The notes beneath the pieces were generated by a model. The model was not told the DNA's origin and did no database searches. It saw nothing but the letters and a program-made list of their open reading frames with translations. Below, in pieces: positions 8,822 through 16,567 of a stretch of DNA of 64,000 nucleotides. Position 1 is the stretch's first letter. Every line of letters starts with the position of its first letter. The position numbers were made by a program, and so were the translations under genes. This DNA comes from Geobacteraceae bacterium (GTDB lineage Bacteria; Desulfobacterota; Desulfuromonadia; Geobacterales; Pseudopelobacteraceae), in the NCBI GenBank assembly GCA_013336525.1, contig JAAXTM010000001.1:558001-622000 (forward strand). The letters run 5' to 3'.

Positions 8822-10210
8822 TTACCTGCTGCAGCCCGGAACAGAGAAACGCTCCACCCGGTGCAAGCGAATCCCCAGCAGGATTGCGGCGATACTGAGA
8901 CCGATAATGAGGCTGACCCAAAACCCTTTGGCTCCCATCGGTGCGCCCCAGACATCGGTAAGGGCCAGGCTGTAGCCTAGGGGGAGGGAAATAACCCAAT
9001 AGGCGACCACAACCAGCAGCAACGGCATCCGCGTGTCTTTGTAGCCGCGCAGGGCTGCAGCAGCGGAAACCTGAAAGGCATCGGAGAACTGATAAAGGGC
9101 GTTGAGATGTAGCAGGGCGACAGAAGCGGTGATAACGCGGCTGTCACTGGTATAGATACCGGCAATGTTTTCGGCACACAACAGCGTCAGGCCGGCGGTG
9201 GTCAGCGCGATCAGCGAATTCAGCAACAGGCCCGTGCGGCTGACCAATCTTGCCCGGTCCGGCCGCCCTTTGCCGATGGCGTGGCCGATGCGGATGGTAA
9301 TAGCACAGGAGATACTGAGTGGTATCATAAAAATCAATGATGAATAGTTGAGGGTGATCTGGTGCGAAGCAACAGTATCTGCGCCCAGCGGGGAAAGAAA
9401 GAGTGCAATCAGGGCAAAGATGCTTGCCTCGACCAACAATGAGCAGCCGATCGGCAGACCGAGACGGATGATCTGTGTCGCACCCTCCCGGCCGCGTCGC
9501 TTGGCCAGATCAAAGAACCGGGTGACAGCGCAGGTTTTCGCACGATAAATGATAAACAGCATGCCGCCGCCCATGAACCAGAGGGTGATCGCCGTTGCCC
9601 AGCCGCACCCCACTCCTCCCAGCGCCGGCAGGCCGAGCTTGCCGTATATGAAGATGTAGTTCAGGGCAGCGTTGACCGGAACGCTGGCTAGGCCTATGAT
9701 CATGCCGGGGCGTGCAAGGCCGAGCCCTTCGCTCAGGTTCCGCAACAGAAAGAAAAATGCCGCGGCCGGCACCCCCCAGGAGATCGCCTTGAGGTAACCT
9801 GTTGCAATGACGGCTATCTGCGGGTCAACGGCCATCATGGTAAAGACAGTCCCAGCACTGCGCAGCATAATGACCGCAATCAGCACCAGCGGCAGGGCTA
9901 CTAGCATCCCCCGACGAACCAGCGGTCCCGTTTCCTCCGTCCGCCCTGATCCGTGCAGTTGCGCCACCAGCGGTGTGACCGCCAGCAGCACACCGTACAA
10001 AAACAGCAGCAGCGGTCCCCACAGGCTGGTGCCGACGGCGACCCCTGCCAGATCGGTGGCGCTGACACGTCCTGCCATTACCGTATCGATAAAGGCGAGT
10101 GTCTGCTGGGCCAGCTGGGCCGCCAGTATAGGGGCCGCCAGCTTTAACAGGGCGCGCCCTTCAGTTTTAAAAAGACGAATTCGACTTCGGTCAAGCTGTG
10201 GAAAAATCAT
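8822..10210 (-). CDS. MATE family multidrug/metabolite efflux transporter
   Basis: 462-residue secondary transporter of the MATE family, expected to export cationic or aromatic compounds using a sodium or proton gradient. Twelve hydrophobic segments are apparent in two halves. Family features include PILAAQLAQQTLAFIDTVMAG near residue 28 and the second-half counterpart LGLPIGCSLLVEASIFA near 245. The closest feel is the NorM branch. The ATG at 10210 lies eleven bases after the U-run of a terminator-like hairpin (10221-10253), so its message either starts upstream of that hairpin and must read through it, or has a very short leader. Confidence 0.93.
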   Translation of the reverse strand: MIFPQLDRSRIRLFKTEGRALLKLAAPILAAQLAQQTLAFIDTVMAGRVSATDLAGVAVGTSLWGPLLLFLYGVLLAVTPLVAQLHGSGRTEETGPLVRRGMLVALPLVLIAVIMLRSAGTVFTMMAVDPQIAVIATGYLKAISWGVPAAAFFFLLRNLSEGLGLARPGMIIGLASVPVNAALNYIFIYGKLGLPALGGVGCGWATAITLWFMGGGMLFIIYRAKTCAVTRFFDLAKRRGREGATQIIRLGLPIGCSLLVEASIFALIALFLSPLGADTVASHQITLNYSSLIFMIPLSISCAITIRIGHAIGKGRPDRARLVSRTGLLLNSLIALTTAGLTLLCAENIAGIYTSDSRVITASVALLHLNALYQFSDAFQVSAAAALRGYKDTRMPLLLVVVAYWVISLPLGYSLALTDVWGAPMGAKGFWVSLIIGLSIAAILLGIRLHRVERFSVPGCSR

Positions 10211-10220
10211 AAGACCTCAA

Positions 10221-10253
10221 AAATAAAAAAGTCCGGCATAGAGAGGCCGGACC
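10221..10253 (-). terminator. Intrinsic terminator-like hairpin before the MATE gene
   Basis: On the minus strand GTCCGGC (or its extension GGTCCGGC) pairs with GCCGGAC around the loop CTCTCTAT, followed at once by TTTTTT. It lies between the DUF2845 gene and the MATE start. It can end the upstream transcript, or act as an attenuator in the MATE leader. Confidence 0.8.
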
Positions 10254-10507
10254 TTCAATACGGGTGCAAATATTGTTCAGATGGTAGCAGAGGTGCACGA
10301 AAAATTCCAATGTGTATTCAGTATATGAATAACTCGTTGGCAGAAAAGCACAGATATTTCCGTATTCGCAGGACTTTTTCCCGTATTCTGGCTTAGGAAG
10401 CAGTGGGGTTGTTACGGTTTTTGCGGGCGAGAGTGGTGAGGTTTTGTTGTAGGAGAAGCAGGGAAAGTATGAGAAGTTGAAAGATATTTCATACCGATTC
10501 ATTCTGA

Positions 10508-10840
10508 TTATTGTATAAAACCACCCGTACGAACCTCTGAAAGTACCCCGTTACGGAATATCAACGTATGCAGCAGAGTTGAACCCTGAGTGTAAACCCA
10601 CTCCTGCACCTCGATATAGATGATTCTTGTCCCTTTCTTGCTTTCTACTTTACCAACTCCGATCTCCATGGGTTCTTCGCGCTTGAACGTGCCAGCAGGA
10701 GGATCACATTTTACTGCAACTGTAGAGATACTGTCTCCGGTGGAAACTATATTGCCGTTTGGGCAGCGGAAGTTGTCGGCGAACGCCTGTCCAACAGAAA
10801 GAAAGATAACAGCGGTTAAAACAACAAAAGTCCATTTCAT
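10508..10840 (-). CDS. Secreted DUF2845 domain protein
   Basis: 110-residue exported protein of unknown function. The start chosen is the ATG at 10840 (MKWTFVVL), which gives a clean signal peptide with probable cleavage after AFA; a GGAG site lies just upstream. The mature part has the DUF2845 pattern: a cysteine strand FRCPNGNIVSTGDS, a second cysteine in VAVKCDPP, then beta strands ending in GVLSEVRTGGF. The two cysteines probably form a disulfide in the periplasm. The frame runs 19 codons further upstream, without support. Confidence 0.8.
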   Translation of the reverse strand: MKWTFVVLTAVIFLSVGQAFADNFRCPNGNIVSTGDSISTVAVKCDPPAGTFKREEPMEIGVGKVESKKGTRIIYIEVQEWVYTQGSTLLHTLIFRNGVLSEVRTGGFIQ

Positions 10841-11085
10841 GTTTATTTCTCCTTGTTGGTTTTTTACATTTTGATGCCCAACGTAGTGGAAGAACACCGG
10901 CGGTTTTAGGCCGGTGCTTCTTTCTGGTTGGAATCACAGTTTCTCTCGACTTATTACTTTTGTTTTGAGTTTTGGACTGAATCCCTCGTGGGAATGACTC
11001 TTGGTATGATTTACTTTGTTCCTTTATTTTTTTTGATCCATACCCTCGTAATATCATTGTGACCATCTGAATAACCCTGCGGTTT
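10841..11085. other. Gap without a convincing gene
   Basis: No gene seen. An imperfect hairpin at 10891-10920 (CACCGGC with GCCGGTG) lacks a clear run of U on either strand. Open frames across the gap are basic and low in complexity and show no family feature. Confidence 0.5.
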
Positions 11086-11135
11086 TCGGGGGACACCTTA
11101 CTTAATTCAAGTGAGATAAGTAAGGTGTCCCCCGA
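11086..11135. repeat. Perfect 19-bp inverted repeat (REP-like palindrome)
   Basis: The left arm TCGGGGGACACCTTACTTA (11086-11104) and the right arm at 11117-11135 are exact reverse complements, with a 12-base loop. The GGGGGACACC/GGTGTCCCCC core resembles palindromes that go with REP-associated tyrosine transposases. No transposase gene is nearby, so this may be an orphan copy. There is no T-run, so it is not a standard terminator. Confidence 0.8.
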
Positions 11136-11210
11136 ACTCGCTTAGACTAAGTCACAACCGTCCCCGCAGGTTTCACAAATGTCGATAAGGCAAGCCAATA
11201 CACCTCTTTA

Positions 11211-11369
11211 TTAATACACCATATCGTGGTCGCCCACATTTACCGGAATAATTTCCTGGTCTTTTAGCAAAAATTCCAGAGTGATACGATAGGACAGATT
11301 GATTGAAACCGAGTGCAATCCGGAGAGTCGCCCCGACAGCTGGTGCAGGCGCAGTGGACCTTTAAGCAT
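11211..11369 (-). pseudogene. C-terminal remnant of a RelE/HigB-type toxin
   Basis: A 52-codon frame, too short for standard listing. Its translation begins MLKGPLRLHQLSGRLSG and goes on with SINLSYRITLEFLL and IPVNVGDHDMVY. This is the last half of the RelE/YoeB/YafQ-like mRNA interferase fold (LxGxLxGxxSIRINxxYRIxFEF...VGxHDxVY). The N-terminal half is missing. Its ATG overlaps the stop of the sensor-kinase gene (ATGCTTAA), so the kinase 3' end now occupies the place of the lost half. No antitoxin frame follows. Expression as a functional toxin is unlikely. Confidence 0.7.
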
Positions 11370-14094
11370 TATCTGGCGTTACCCACTCCACAACCCCACT
11401 TAACACCTCTCGCAGCTGATCAAACCGGTACGGCTTGTTGATCAATCCAGCTATCTCCTCACGGGGAATCTTAGAGCCAATATCAACTTCTCCAAAACCG
11501 CTGGAAATAATTATCGGCAGCTTCGGGTCGAGCTGTTTCAGTTTATAGAACAGATCATAACCGTTCATAACCGGCATACCTATATCGGATATTACTAATG
11601 TAATGTCTGCGACGTTCTGCTGATACAGCTCCAGCGCCTCTTTGCCGTTTGCGGCGTCAAGTACTTTGAATCCCAAATGCTGTAACTGAGCAGTTGCGAT
11701 GGCTTTGACCTGCATTTCATCCTCTACCAACAGGATGGTGCCGCTCCCCTGCCACGCAGCTGAAGCTGTTGTCTGCTGTGCTTCTTCTTTCTCATATTCG
11801 CTGAGCGGAACCGGTAGATAGACTCTAAAGTTTGTGCCATCTCCCAAGCGGCTTTCAAGCTTTAACGCCCCGTTATGTGATTTAATGATGCCGAGGACCG
11901 CCGACATGCCGAGACCACGACCGGTGAATTTGGTGGAGTAAAACGGCTCGAATATTTTACGTCTGGTGTCGTCATCCATGCCGCAGCCGTTATCGCTGAC
12001 TTCAAAGCAGATATGGCGCCCTGCCGGTATGATAAAGCCGAGGTGGTCCTTCTCCGGTTGCTCCGCTTTGAACTCTGTCTTTGCCAGCGAAACAAGGATT
12101 TCACCCTCTGCATCGCCGATAGCTTCGGCTGCATTGATGATCAGATTCATGACAACCTGTCTGATCTGGCTGGCATCACCCATAATGAAGGGGATATCGG
12201 TGCCGAGTTCCGGCTTGATCACAACATTCTTCTGGATGGTTGTTTTCAGCATGGCGAGCATCTCATCCACCAGCGTCCGGGTATTGATCAGACTCTGGGT
12301 GAGCGAGGCTTTACCGGCATAGGCCAGCATCTGGTTGCACAGTGCGGCGGCACGTTCGGCGGCTTTTTCTATTTCGGGGACATGCTTATCGGCATCTTCA
12401 CAATTCATCTTTGTCAGGGAGCAATACCCCATGATGATAGCGAGGATGTTGTTGAAGTCGTGGGCAATGCCGCCGGCCAGTACACCAAGGCTTTCCAGTT
12501 TCTGTGTCTGTTGGAACTGCTGTTCGAGGAGGAGCTTTTTTTCTTCGGCGCGCTTGCGCTCGTCGATGTTGACCGAATAGCCTGCCGCCAGCAGTGGCTG
12601 TCCGACCGCATCACGATGCACCACCCGGCCCACTGATTGCAGCCAGTGGTAGCCGCCAGCGTTATCGTAGAAGCGGTATTCACAATCGAAGCCGCGTGTG
12701 TCGTCCGGGTGCAGCGCCTGCTCCAACATTGCCGTGAATTGCGTACGGTCATCAGTGTGTACCCGCTCCAGCCAGTTTTCGAGGGTGTCGGGGGCTTCGG
12801 GAGTATACAGGCCCAGGACCTTCAGGGCGCTACTATCGTAGTCCAGCTTGCCGGTGGTGAAATCCATTTCCCATATCGCGCTCTTGGAAGCGTCCATGGC
12901 CAGGGCGAGACGACGTTCTTCCCGTTTTTGCAGGGTAATATCATCGTAAAGCCCGAGCACGCCCATGACTTCGCCTTGCCGGTCGTATAGCGGAGCCTTG
13001 GAGGTGCGCAACCAGATGTTTTTACCATCAGGGGTGGTTTGTGGTTCCTCGAAGTTGATTCGGGCCTGGCCGGTGCGCATGACTTCCTGATCGTCGGCGC
13101 GGTAAAGCTCGGCTTGCGCGGACCACCCCATGGTAAAGTCGTCCTGGTCGATCAGCTCTGCCGGGCTTTGCTTGCCGGCATCGCGTGCAAACAGGGGGTT
13201 ACAACCAAGGTAGCGGCAGTCGCTATCCTTCCAGAAGACGCGGATCGGCGCATTGTCGATGACCTGCTGCAGCAAGTCGCGTGCCGCTTTGGTGGCTTCA
13301 TCGGCTCGTTTTAGCTCCTCTTCAGCACGTCCGCGCTCAACAGCCAGACCGGTTATGCGCGCAGCTGCCTTGAGCTGGCTTAGTTGCTCAGTCGTCGGAG
13401 CGCAAGGCTCGGAGGAGTAAAGTGCCAAGGCTCCCAGCACGTTGCCAGAACTGCTGGTAAAGGGGTGGGACCAGCACGCTGCTACGCCCGCTTTCTTGGC
13501 GAGCTCGGCCAGAGATGCCCAAAGCGGATCCGCTTGTATGTCCTCAACGATGACTGGAGTGTTCCAGAAGATTGCCGTGCCGCAGGATCCGACATTCGGC
13601 CCGATCGCATAGCCATTTACAGCCGAGTTGTATTCTTCTGGCAGGCTTGGTCCGGCTCCGAAAACAAAGCGGCCCTCTGCAACAAGTAAAATTGAGCACT
13701 TGAAGCCAGTGTTCTGCTCCTCAATGATCCGAGCTATTGCATCTAGCGTACCCAAAACCGTAGCCTCGGCATACCTTGCTTTATCAGATTCGAGCTGAGT
13801 TGTACCCTTAGCGCACCGGCCTAGTACAAAAAGGCCCTCCTCGTGTTCTGCTACCTGTATTTCTAATTGAAGCGTACTTCCGTCTCGCGTTGTATGACGT
13901 GCGATAAACCTCCTCTCGTCATTTTCAAGCGCAGCTTGTACAATCGCGCGGTCACATTGGTCGATCCAGTCGAGGAACGGTTTCTCAGCAAGTTCAGTGG
14001 CGTCAAAACCTACCTTGGCCTTGAACGAATCGTTGACGCGAACAAATTTACCCTTATTCATTGCTCGCAAAATCATTGGATTATTGTCTGCCAT
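11362..14094 (-). CDS. Hybrid sensor histidine kinase (PAS-GAF-PAS-PAS-HisKA-HATPase-REC)
   Basis: Cytosolic hybrid kinase of 910 residues from the ATG at 14094, chosen because AGGAG stands five bases before it; a further ATG 12 codons upstream lacks this. Domains in order: PAS (about 5-95), GAF (113-255, with CSILLV and PNVGSCGTAIFWN), PAS (270-390), PAS (395-520), HisKA with phospho-acceptor His545 in GIAHDFNN, HATPase (N-box MNLIINAAEAI, G1 SDNGCGMDD, G2 RGLGMSA), and a receiver with Asp837 in VISDIGMP. No membrane segment is seen, so it senses an internal cue. No output regulator gene lies beside it. Flanking gene fragments suggest it sits in a region of past insertion. Confidence 0.93.
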   Translation of the reverse strand: MADNNPMILRAMNKGKFVRVNDSFKAKVGFDATELAEKPFLDWIDQCDRAIVQAALENDERRFIARHTTRDGSTLQLEIQVAEHEEGLFVLGRCAKGTTQLESDKARYAEATVLGTLDAIARIIEEQNTGFKCSILLVAEGRFVFGAGPSLPEEYNSAVNGYAIGPNVGSCGTAIFWNTPVIVEDIQADPLWASLAELAKKAGVAACWSHPFTSSSGNVLGALALYSSEPCAPTTEQLSQLKAAARITGLAVERGRAEEELKRADEATKAARDLLQQVIDNAPIRVFWKDSDCRYLGCNPLFARDAGKQSPAELIDQDDFTMGWSAQAELYRADDQEVMRTGQARINFEEPQTTPDGKNIWLRTSKAPLYDRQGEVMGVLGLYDDITLQKREERRLALAMDASKSAIWEMDFTTGKLDYDSSALKVLGLYTPEAPDTLENWLERVHTDDRTQFTAMLEQALHPDDTRGFDCEYRFYDNAGGYHWLQSVGRVVHRDAVGQPLLAAGYSVNIDERKRAEEKKLLLEQQFQQTQKLESLGVLAGGIAHDFNNILAIIMGYCSLTKMNCEDADKHVPEIEKAAERAAALCNQMLAYAGKASLTQSLINTRTLVDEMLAMLKTTIQKNVVIKPELGTDIPFIMGDASQIRQVVMNLIINAAEAIGDAEGEILVSLAKTEFKAEQPEKDHLGFIIPAGRHICFEVSDNGCGMDDDTRRKIFEPFYSTKFTGRGLGMSAVLGIIKSHNGALKLESRLGDGTNFRVYLPVPLSEYEKEEAQQTTASAAWQGSGTILLVEDEMQVKAIATAQLQHLGFKVLDAANGKEALELYQQNVADITLVISDIGMPVMNGYDLFYKLKQLDPKLPIIISSGFGEVDIGSKIPREEIAGLINKPYRFDQLREVLSGVVEWVTPDNA

Positions 14095-14170
14095 AGGGTC
14101 TCCTGTTTTGTTAATCACCTCGTTCAACACAGTGGGCGTTCACAAGCTTTATGGTAAATGTAACACCCTG

Positions 14171-14566
14171 TTAGATCTTGAAGTATTGCTTGAAATCATC
14201 TGACGGTTCTCGATCGGAATATATATAGACAGAGTTTCCAGCGGGATCTGTTACGGAAAATCCTCTGTCGCCCCAAGGATGGTTCTCTAGTGGCATTGCT
14301 GTTTGGAGTCCCGCCTCCATTAGTCTTGCATATTCTGCATCTACATCATCAACTTGAAAATTGAGCATAATTCCTTTGCCGTTGAATTCCGGCAAGCCCT
14401 TTTTCGGTTGCATGAACTGAATCGAAGGGCCATTTCCTGCAATACGTAAATTGACATACCAACCGCAATCAAAAATGGCTTTAGCTGCAAAATGTCGTTC
14501 GTAAAAGTCGCGGCAGTTATCCACATTCTTCGTTATGAAACACGTAGATAATTCATTGGTCTTCAT
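14171..14566 (-). CDS. VOC-superfamily (glyoxalase/bleomycin-resistance-like) protein
   Basis: 131 residues from the ATG at 14566, which has an excellent AGGAGGG site. The vicinal-oxygen-chelate fold is recognisable: the first strand-helix STCFITKNVDNCRDFYERHF, then IQFMQP, a second half FQVDDVDAEYARLMEAG, and the late strand FSVTDPAGNSVYIYSD. The metal-ligand pattern is incomplete, as in many members that bind or sequester small molecules. The substrate is not predictable. It directly abuts a truncated HNH-endonuclease-like gene upstream. Confidence 0.82.
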   Translation of the reverse strand: MKTNELSTCFITKNVDNCRDFYERHFAAKAIFDCGWYVNLRIAGNGPSIQFMQPKKGLPEFNGKGIMLNFQVDDVDAEYARLMEAGLQTAMPLENHPWGDRGFSVTDPAGNSVYIYSDREPSDDFKQYFKI

Positions 14567-14585
14567 AGACCCTCCTATGAAAGAA

Positions 14586-14681
14586 TGGATTGCCTTGGCG
14601 CAGTTGGCCAAATGGAAGCTTGCAATAAAGATTCATTGCCAGCATTAAATCATCGTGTGTCCATCGTTTGCCTTGAGTCAT
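14586..14681 (-). pseudogene. N-terminal fragment of an HNH-endonuclease-like gene
   Basis: From the ATG at 14681, with GGAG just upstream, the frame reads WTHDDLMLAMNLYCKLPFG then QLRQGNP. This is the conserved start of a common bacterial HNH endonuclease family (WTRxELxxAxNLYCKxPFGxxHxxNPEI). Similarity stops at the NP, and the frame runs into the VOC gene leader. No His-Asn-His module exists downstream. I read it as the 5' stub of a gene lost by deletion. Confidence 0.65.
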
Positions 14682-14691
14682 GCGATTCTCC

Positions 14692-14742
14692 AAAAAACAA
14701 AAAAAGCCGCTCCGTCGGATAAATACCGGCACAGCGGCTTCT
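14692..14742 (-). terminator. Intrinsic terminator upstream of the HNH fragment
   Basis: On the minus strand, an AAGCCGCT...AGCGGCTT stem (arms near 14704-14710 and 14733-14739, with further pairing of GCCGG and CGACGG inside) is followed by TTTTTTTGTTTTTT. It ends immediately before the ribosome site of the fragment at 14681, so the fragment and the VOC gene may depend on read-through or on their own start. Confidence 0.7.
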
Positions 14743-14934
14743 GTTATCTGTTTTTTATCCACTCCATTGGCAATCCCATGACACAAACATAAGTGCCACA
14801 ACATAAAAGATTGTTCACATTACAGCGACAGGGGCAGGTTGTCAATTAATTCGGGATTTAAGCTAGGCGGTGTGCAGCATCTTCCTGGCCGCGATTTCCG
14901 GCTTCGTATCCTTACAACGAATTTTGACCATTCT

Positions 14935-15230
14935 TTCAGACCAAAACCGGTGTCACGCGGCAACGCAACGACGCAACGAAAGGCTTAAATCTTATTGTCC
15001 TGGTTTATCGTTGCGTCGCTAAGTAAGAAACAGCTGTAAATGTTTGTACTCATCAAAAAACGTCGAGTCCGTTTGCGACCCGCTTGAAGCCGTCCTTTAT
15101 CAGATTTTCATCGAAATTAATCAAAAGGCCGAGACAATTTCCGGTTAAAATGTACATAGAGCTGATTTGGCCGGCATTTGACCGGCTTTGCGTCGCTGCG
15201 TCGCTGCGTGAAAACGGTTTTGTCCTGAAG
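14935..15230. repeat. Element with about 42-base inverted ends around a GxxExxY remnant
   Basis: The reverse complement of 14935-14976 resembles 15189-15230 at most positions (roughly eight differences by eye): TTGCGTCG, TGCGT, GCGTGA and CGGTTTTG are shared. A second perfect inverted pair, CGACGCAACGA at 14969-14979 and its complement at 15008-15018, lies inside. The ends enclose the C-terminal remnant of a GxxExxY gene. The layout recalls a miniature element or a repeat family that accompanies GxxExxY genes. Confidence 0.5.
15053..15163 (-). pseudogene. C-terminal remnant of a GxxExxY protein
   Basis: The frame reads LTGNCLGLLINFDENLIKDG then FKRVANGLDVF before the stop. This matches the C-terminal signature of GxxExxY proteins (GLLINFN...LIKDGIKRxVN). 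The N-terminal part with the GxxExxY and KAV motifs is absent; upstream the frame goes straight into repeat sequence. Function of intact homologues is not settled. Confidence 0.6.
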
Positions 15231-15292
15231 AATATCCAGGATCGCCGTGCCATGGCGTAGTGATCGGTCATGCAGGACCTCTAACCTGCCTG

Positions 15293-15712
15293 CTAACCTT
15301 CCTTCGTCCGGTACATGGTCACTTCGGCTTCGGCCATGACCTTTCCATCCAGCTCCAGCCGTCCCTTCACATCCACCAGCCTGCGCCGCTCGCCGACCAC
15401 CTCGCCGATTACGGTTACCAGCGATCCGGTCGGAACCGGTGCCCGGTAGCGGATCTTTATTTCGCTCGTGACGACTATGATACCGCTCCCCATGCAGGCC
15501 TGAGCGCAGATCTCGTCCAGCAGGGCCGAGATGATGCCGCCATGGGTTATCCCCTGCCATCCCTGGAAGGTTTCGTCTATCCGTACTGTGGTTTCCGCCC
15601 GGCGTTGTTCGGGATCTATCATGAATTCGGCCTTGAAGCCGATCGGGTTATCCTTGCCGCAGATGAAGCAGCGGTTGTCATCAAGTACCTGCACAGTTAT
15701 TCCTTTCTTCAT
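15293..15712 (-). CDS. PaaI/4HBT-type hot-dog thioesterase
   Basis: 139-residue hot-dog fold protein, probably an acyl-CoA thioesterase. The fold features are clear: the substrate loop THGGIISALLDEICAQA with the GG and downstream Asp/Glu, then IKIRYRAPVPTGSLVTVIGEV as the central strand pair. An N-terminal CFICGKDNPIGF motif is common in this subgroup. The substrate is unknown. It shares strand with the inositol monophosphatase gene 26 bases upstream, so both may be cotranscribed. Confidence 0.87.
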   Translation of the reverse strand: MKKGITVQVLDDNRCFICGKDNPIGFKAEFMIDPEQRRAETTVRIDETFQGWQGITHGGIISALLDEICAQACMGSGIIVVTSEIKIRYRAPVPTGSLVTVIGEVVGERRRLVDVKGRLELDGKVMAEAEVTMYRTKEG

Positions 15713-15738
15713 ATCTGTTTCTTCTGCTTACGGCATGT

Positions 15739-16539
15739 TTACTCTTTACCGGAGGCAACCGCGGCCAGCATCGCCACCATCTCGTCATGGATCAGGCCGT
15801 TGCTGGCTACGATCCGGTTGTTAAAAATATCGTAGATGGAACCGTCGAAGGTTGTCACCATGCCCCCCGCTTCCCGCACCAGCAGAACCCCGGCCGCCAC
15901 ATCCCACGGCTTCAGCTTCAGCTCCCAGAAACCATCCAGCCTTCCGGCGGCCACATAAGCCAGATCCAGTGCGGCGGCGCCAGCACGGCGGATCCCCCTG
16001 GCACTTTTCTGAAAGGCTATGAAGTTGGTAAAATTGTTGGCCGAATCAGTGGCACAGTCGTAGGGAAAACCGGTTCCGAGCAGAGTGCTTTTCAGGGGGG
16101 TGCGGGAGGAGACAGACAGGCGGACACCGTTCAGGAAGGCACCGCCCCCTTTGGTCGCGGTGAAGAGTTCATCATACACCGGGTTATAGATTACCCCGGC
16201 AACCAGCTCTCCCTCCGACAGCAGCCCGATCGAGGCGCAGAACCAGGGAAAACCGTGGGCATAGTTGGTGGTGCCGTCAACCGGATCGATGACCCAGCGG
16301 AACGGAGAACCGTTTTGAGGATAGATGCTTTCTTCGGCGACGATGTCATGATCCGGAAAGCGTGAGAGCAGATGCTCAACAATCAGCCGCTCCGATTCCT
16401 TGTCAACCTCGGTCACCAGATCTTTGTCACCTTTCATCTCAATATTCAATGCTGACGCGAAACGGTACTTCTGATAGCGTCCGGCGATCCGGGCGGCTAT
16501 TACGGCTTCTTGCAGATAGTTTTCGTACGTACTCATGTA
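15739..16539 (-). CDS. suhB: Inositol monophosphatase family protein
   Basis: Mg-dependent phosphatase of the inositol monophosphatase/SuhB family; substrates may include inositol phosphate or related sugar phosphates, and in enterobacteria SuhB also joins rRNA antitermination. 266 residues from the ATG at 16539, which has AGGGG nine bases ahead. Metal motifs are visible: AEES near residue 67, WVIDPVDGTTNYAHGFP near 82 and the late WDVAAGVLLVREAGG near 208. Both signature motifs are intact, so activity is expected. Lies between asnS and the thioesterase. Confidence 0.93.
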   Translation of the reverse strand, partial: YMSTYENYLQEAVIAARIAGRYQKYRFASALNIEMKGDKDLVTEVDKESERLIVEHLLSRFPDHDIVAEESIYPQNGSPFRWVIDPVDGTTNYAHGFPWFCASIGLLSEGELVAGVIYNPVYDELFTATKGGGAFLNGVRLSVSSRTPLKSTLLGTGFPYDCATDSANNFTNFIAFQKSARGIRRAGAAALDLAYVAAGRLDGFWELKLKPWDVAAGVLLVREAGGMVTTFDGSIYDIFNNRIVASNGLIHDEMVAMLAAVASGKE

Positions 16540-16567
16540 ATCCCCTTGTTTCATTCAAGCCTGTGTA

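Noticed and set aside
10191-10502. 103-codon minus-strand frame before the MATE gene
   Set aside because: It runs across the terminator hairpin, has no domain or ribosome site, and its composition is unlike neighbouring genes.
10254-10507. Known riboswitch (guanidine, PreQ1 and others) upstream of the MATE gene
   Set aside because: I looked for the conserved loops on the minus strand and found none; only the terminator-like hairpin remains.
15117-15560. 147-codon minus-strand frame
   Set aside because: It lies in the thioesterase gene in another frame and then in repeat sequence; only the frame with the hot-dog motif is supported.
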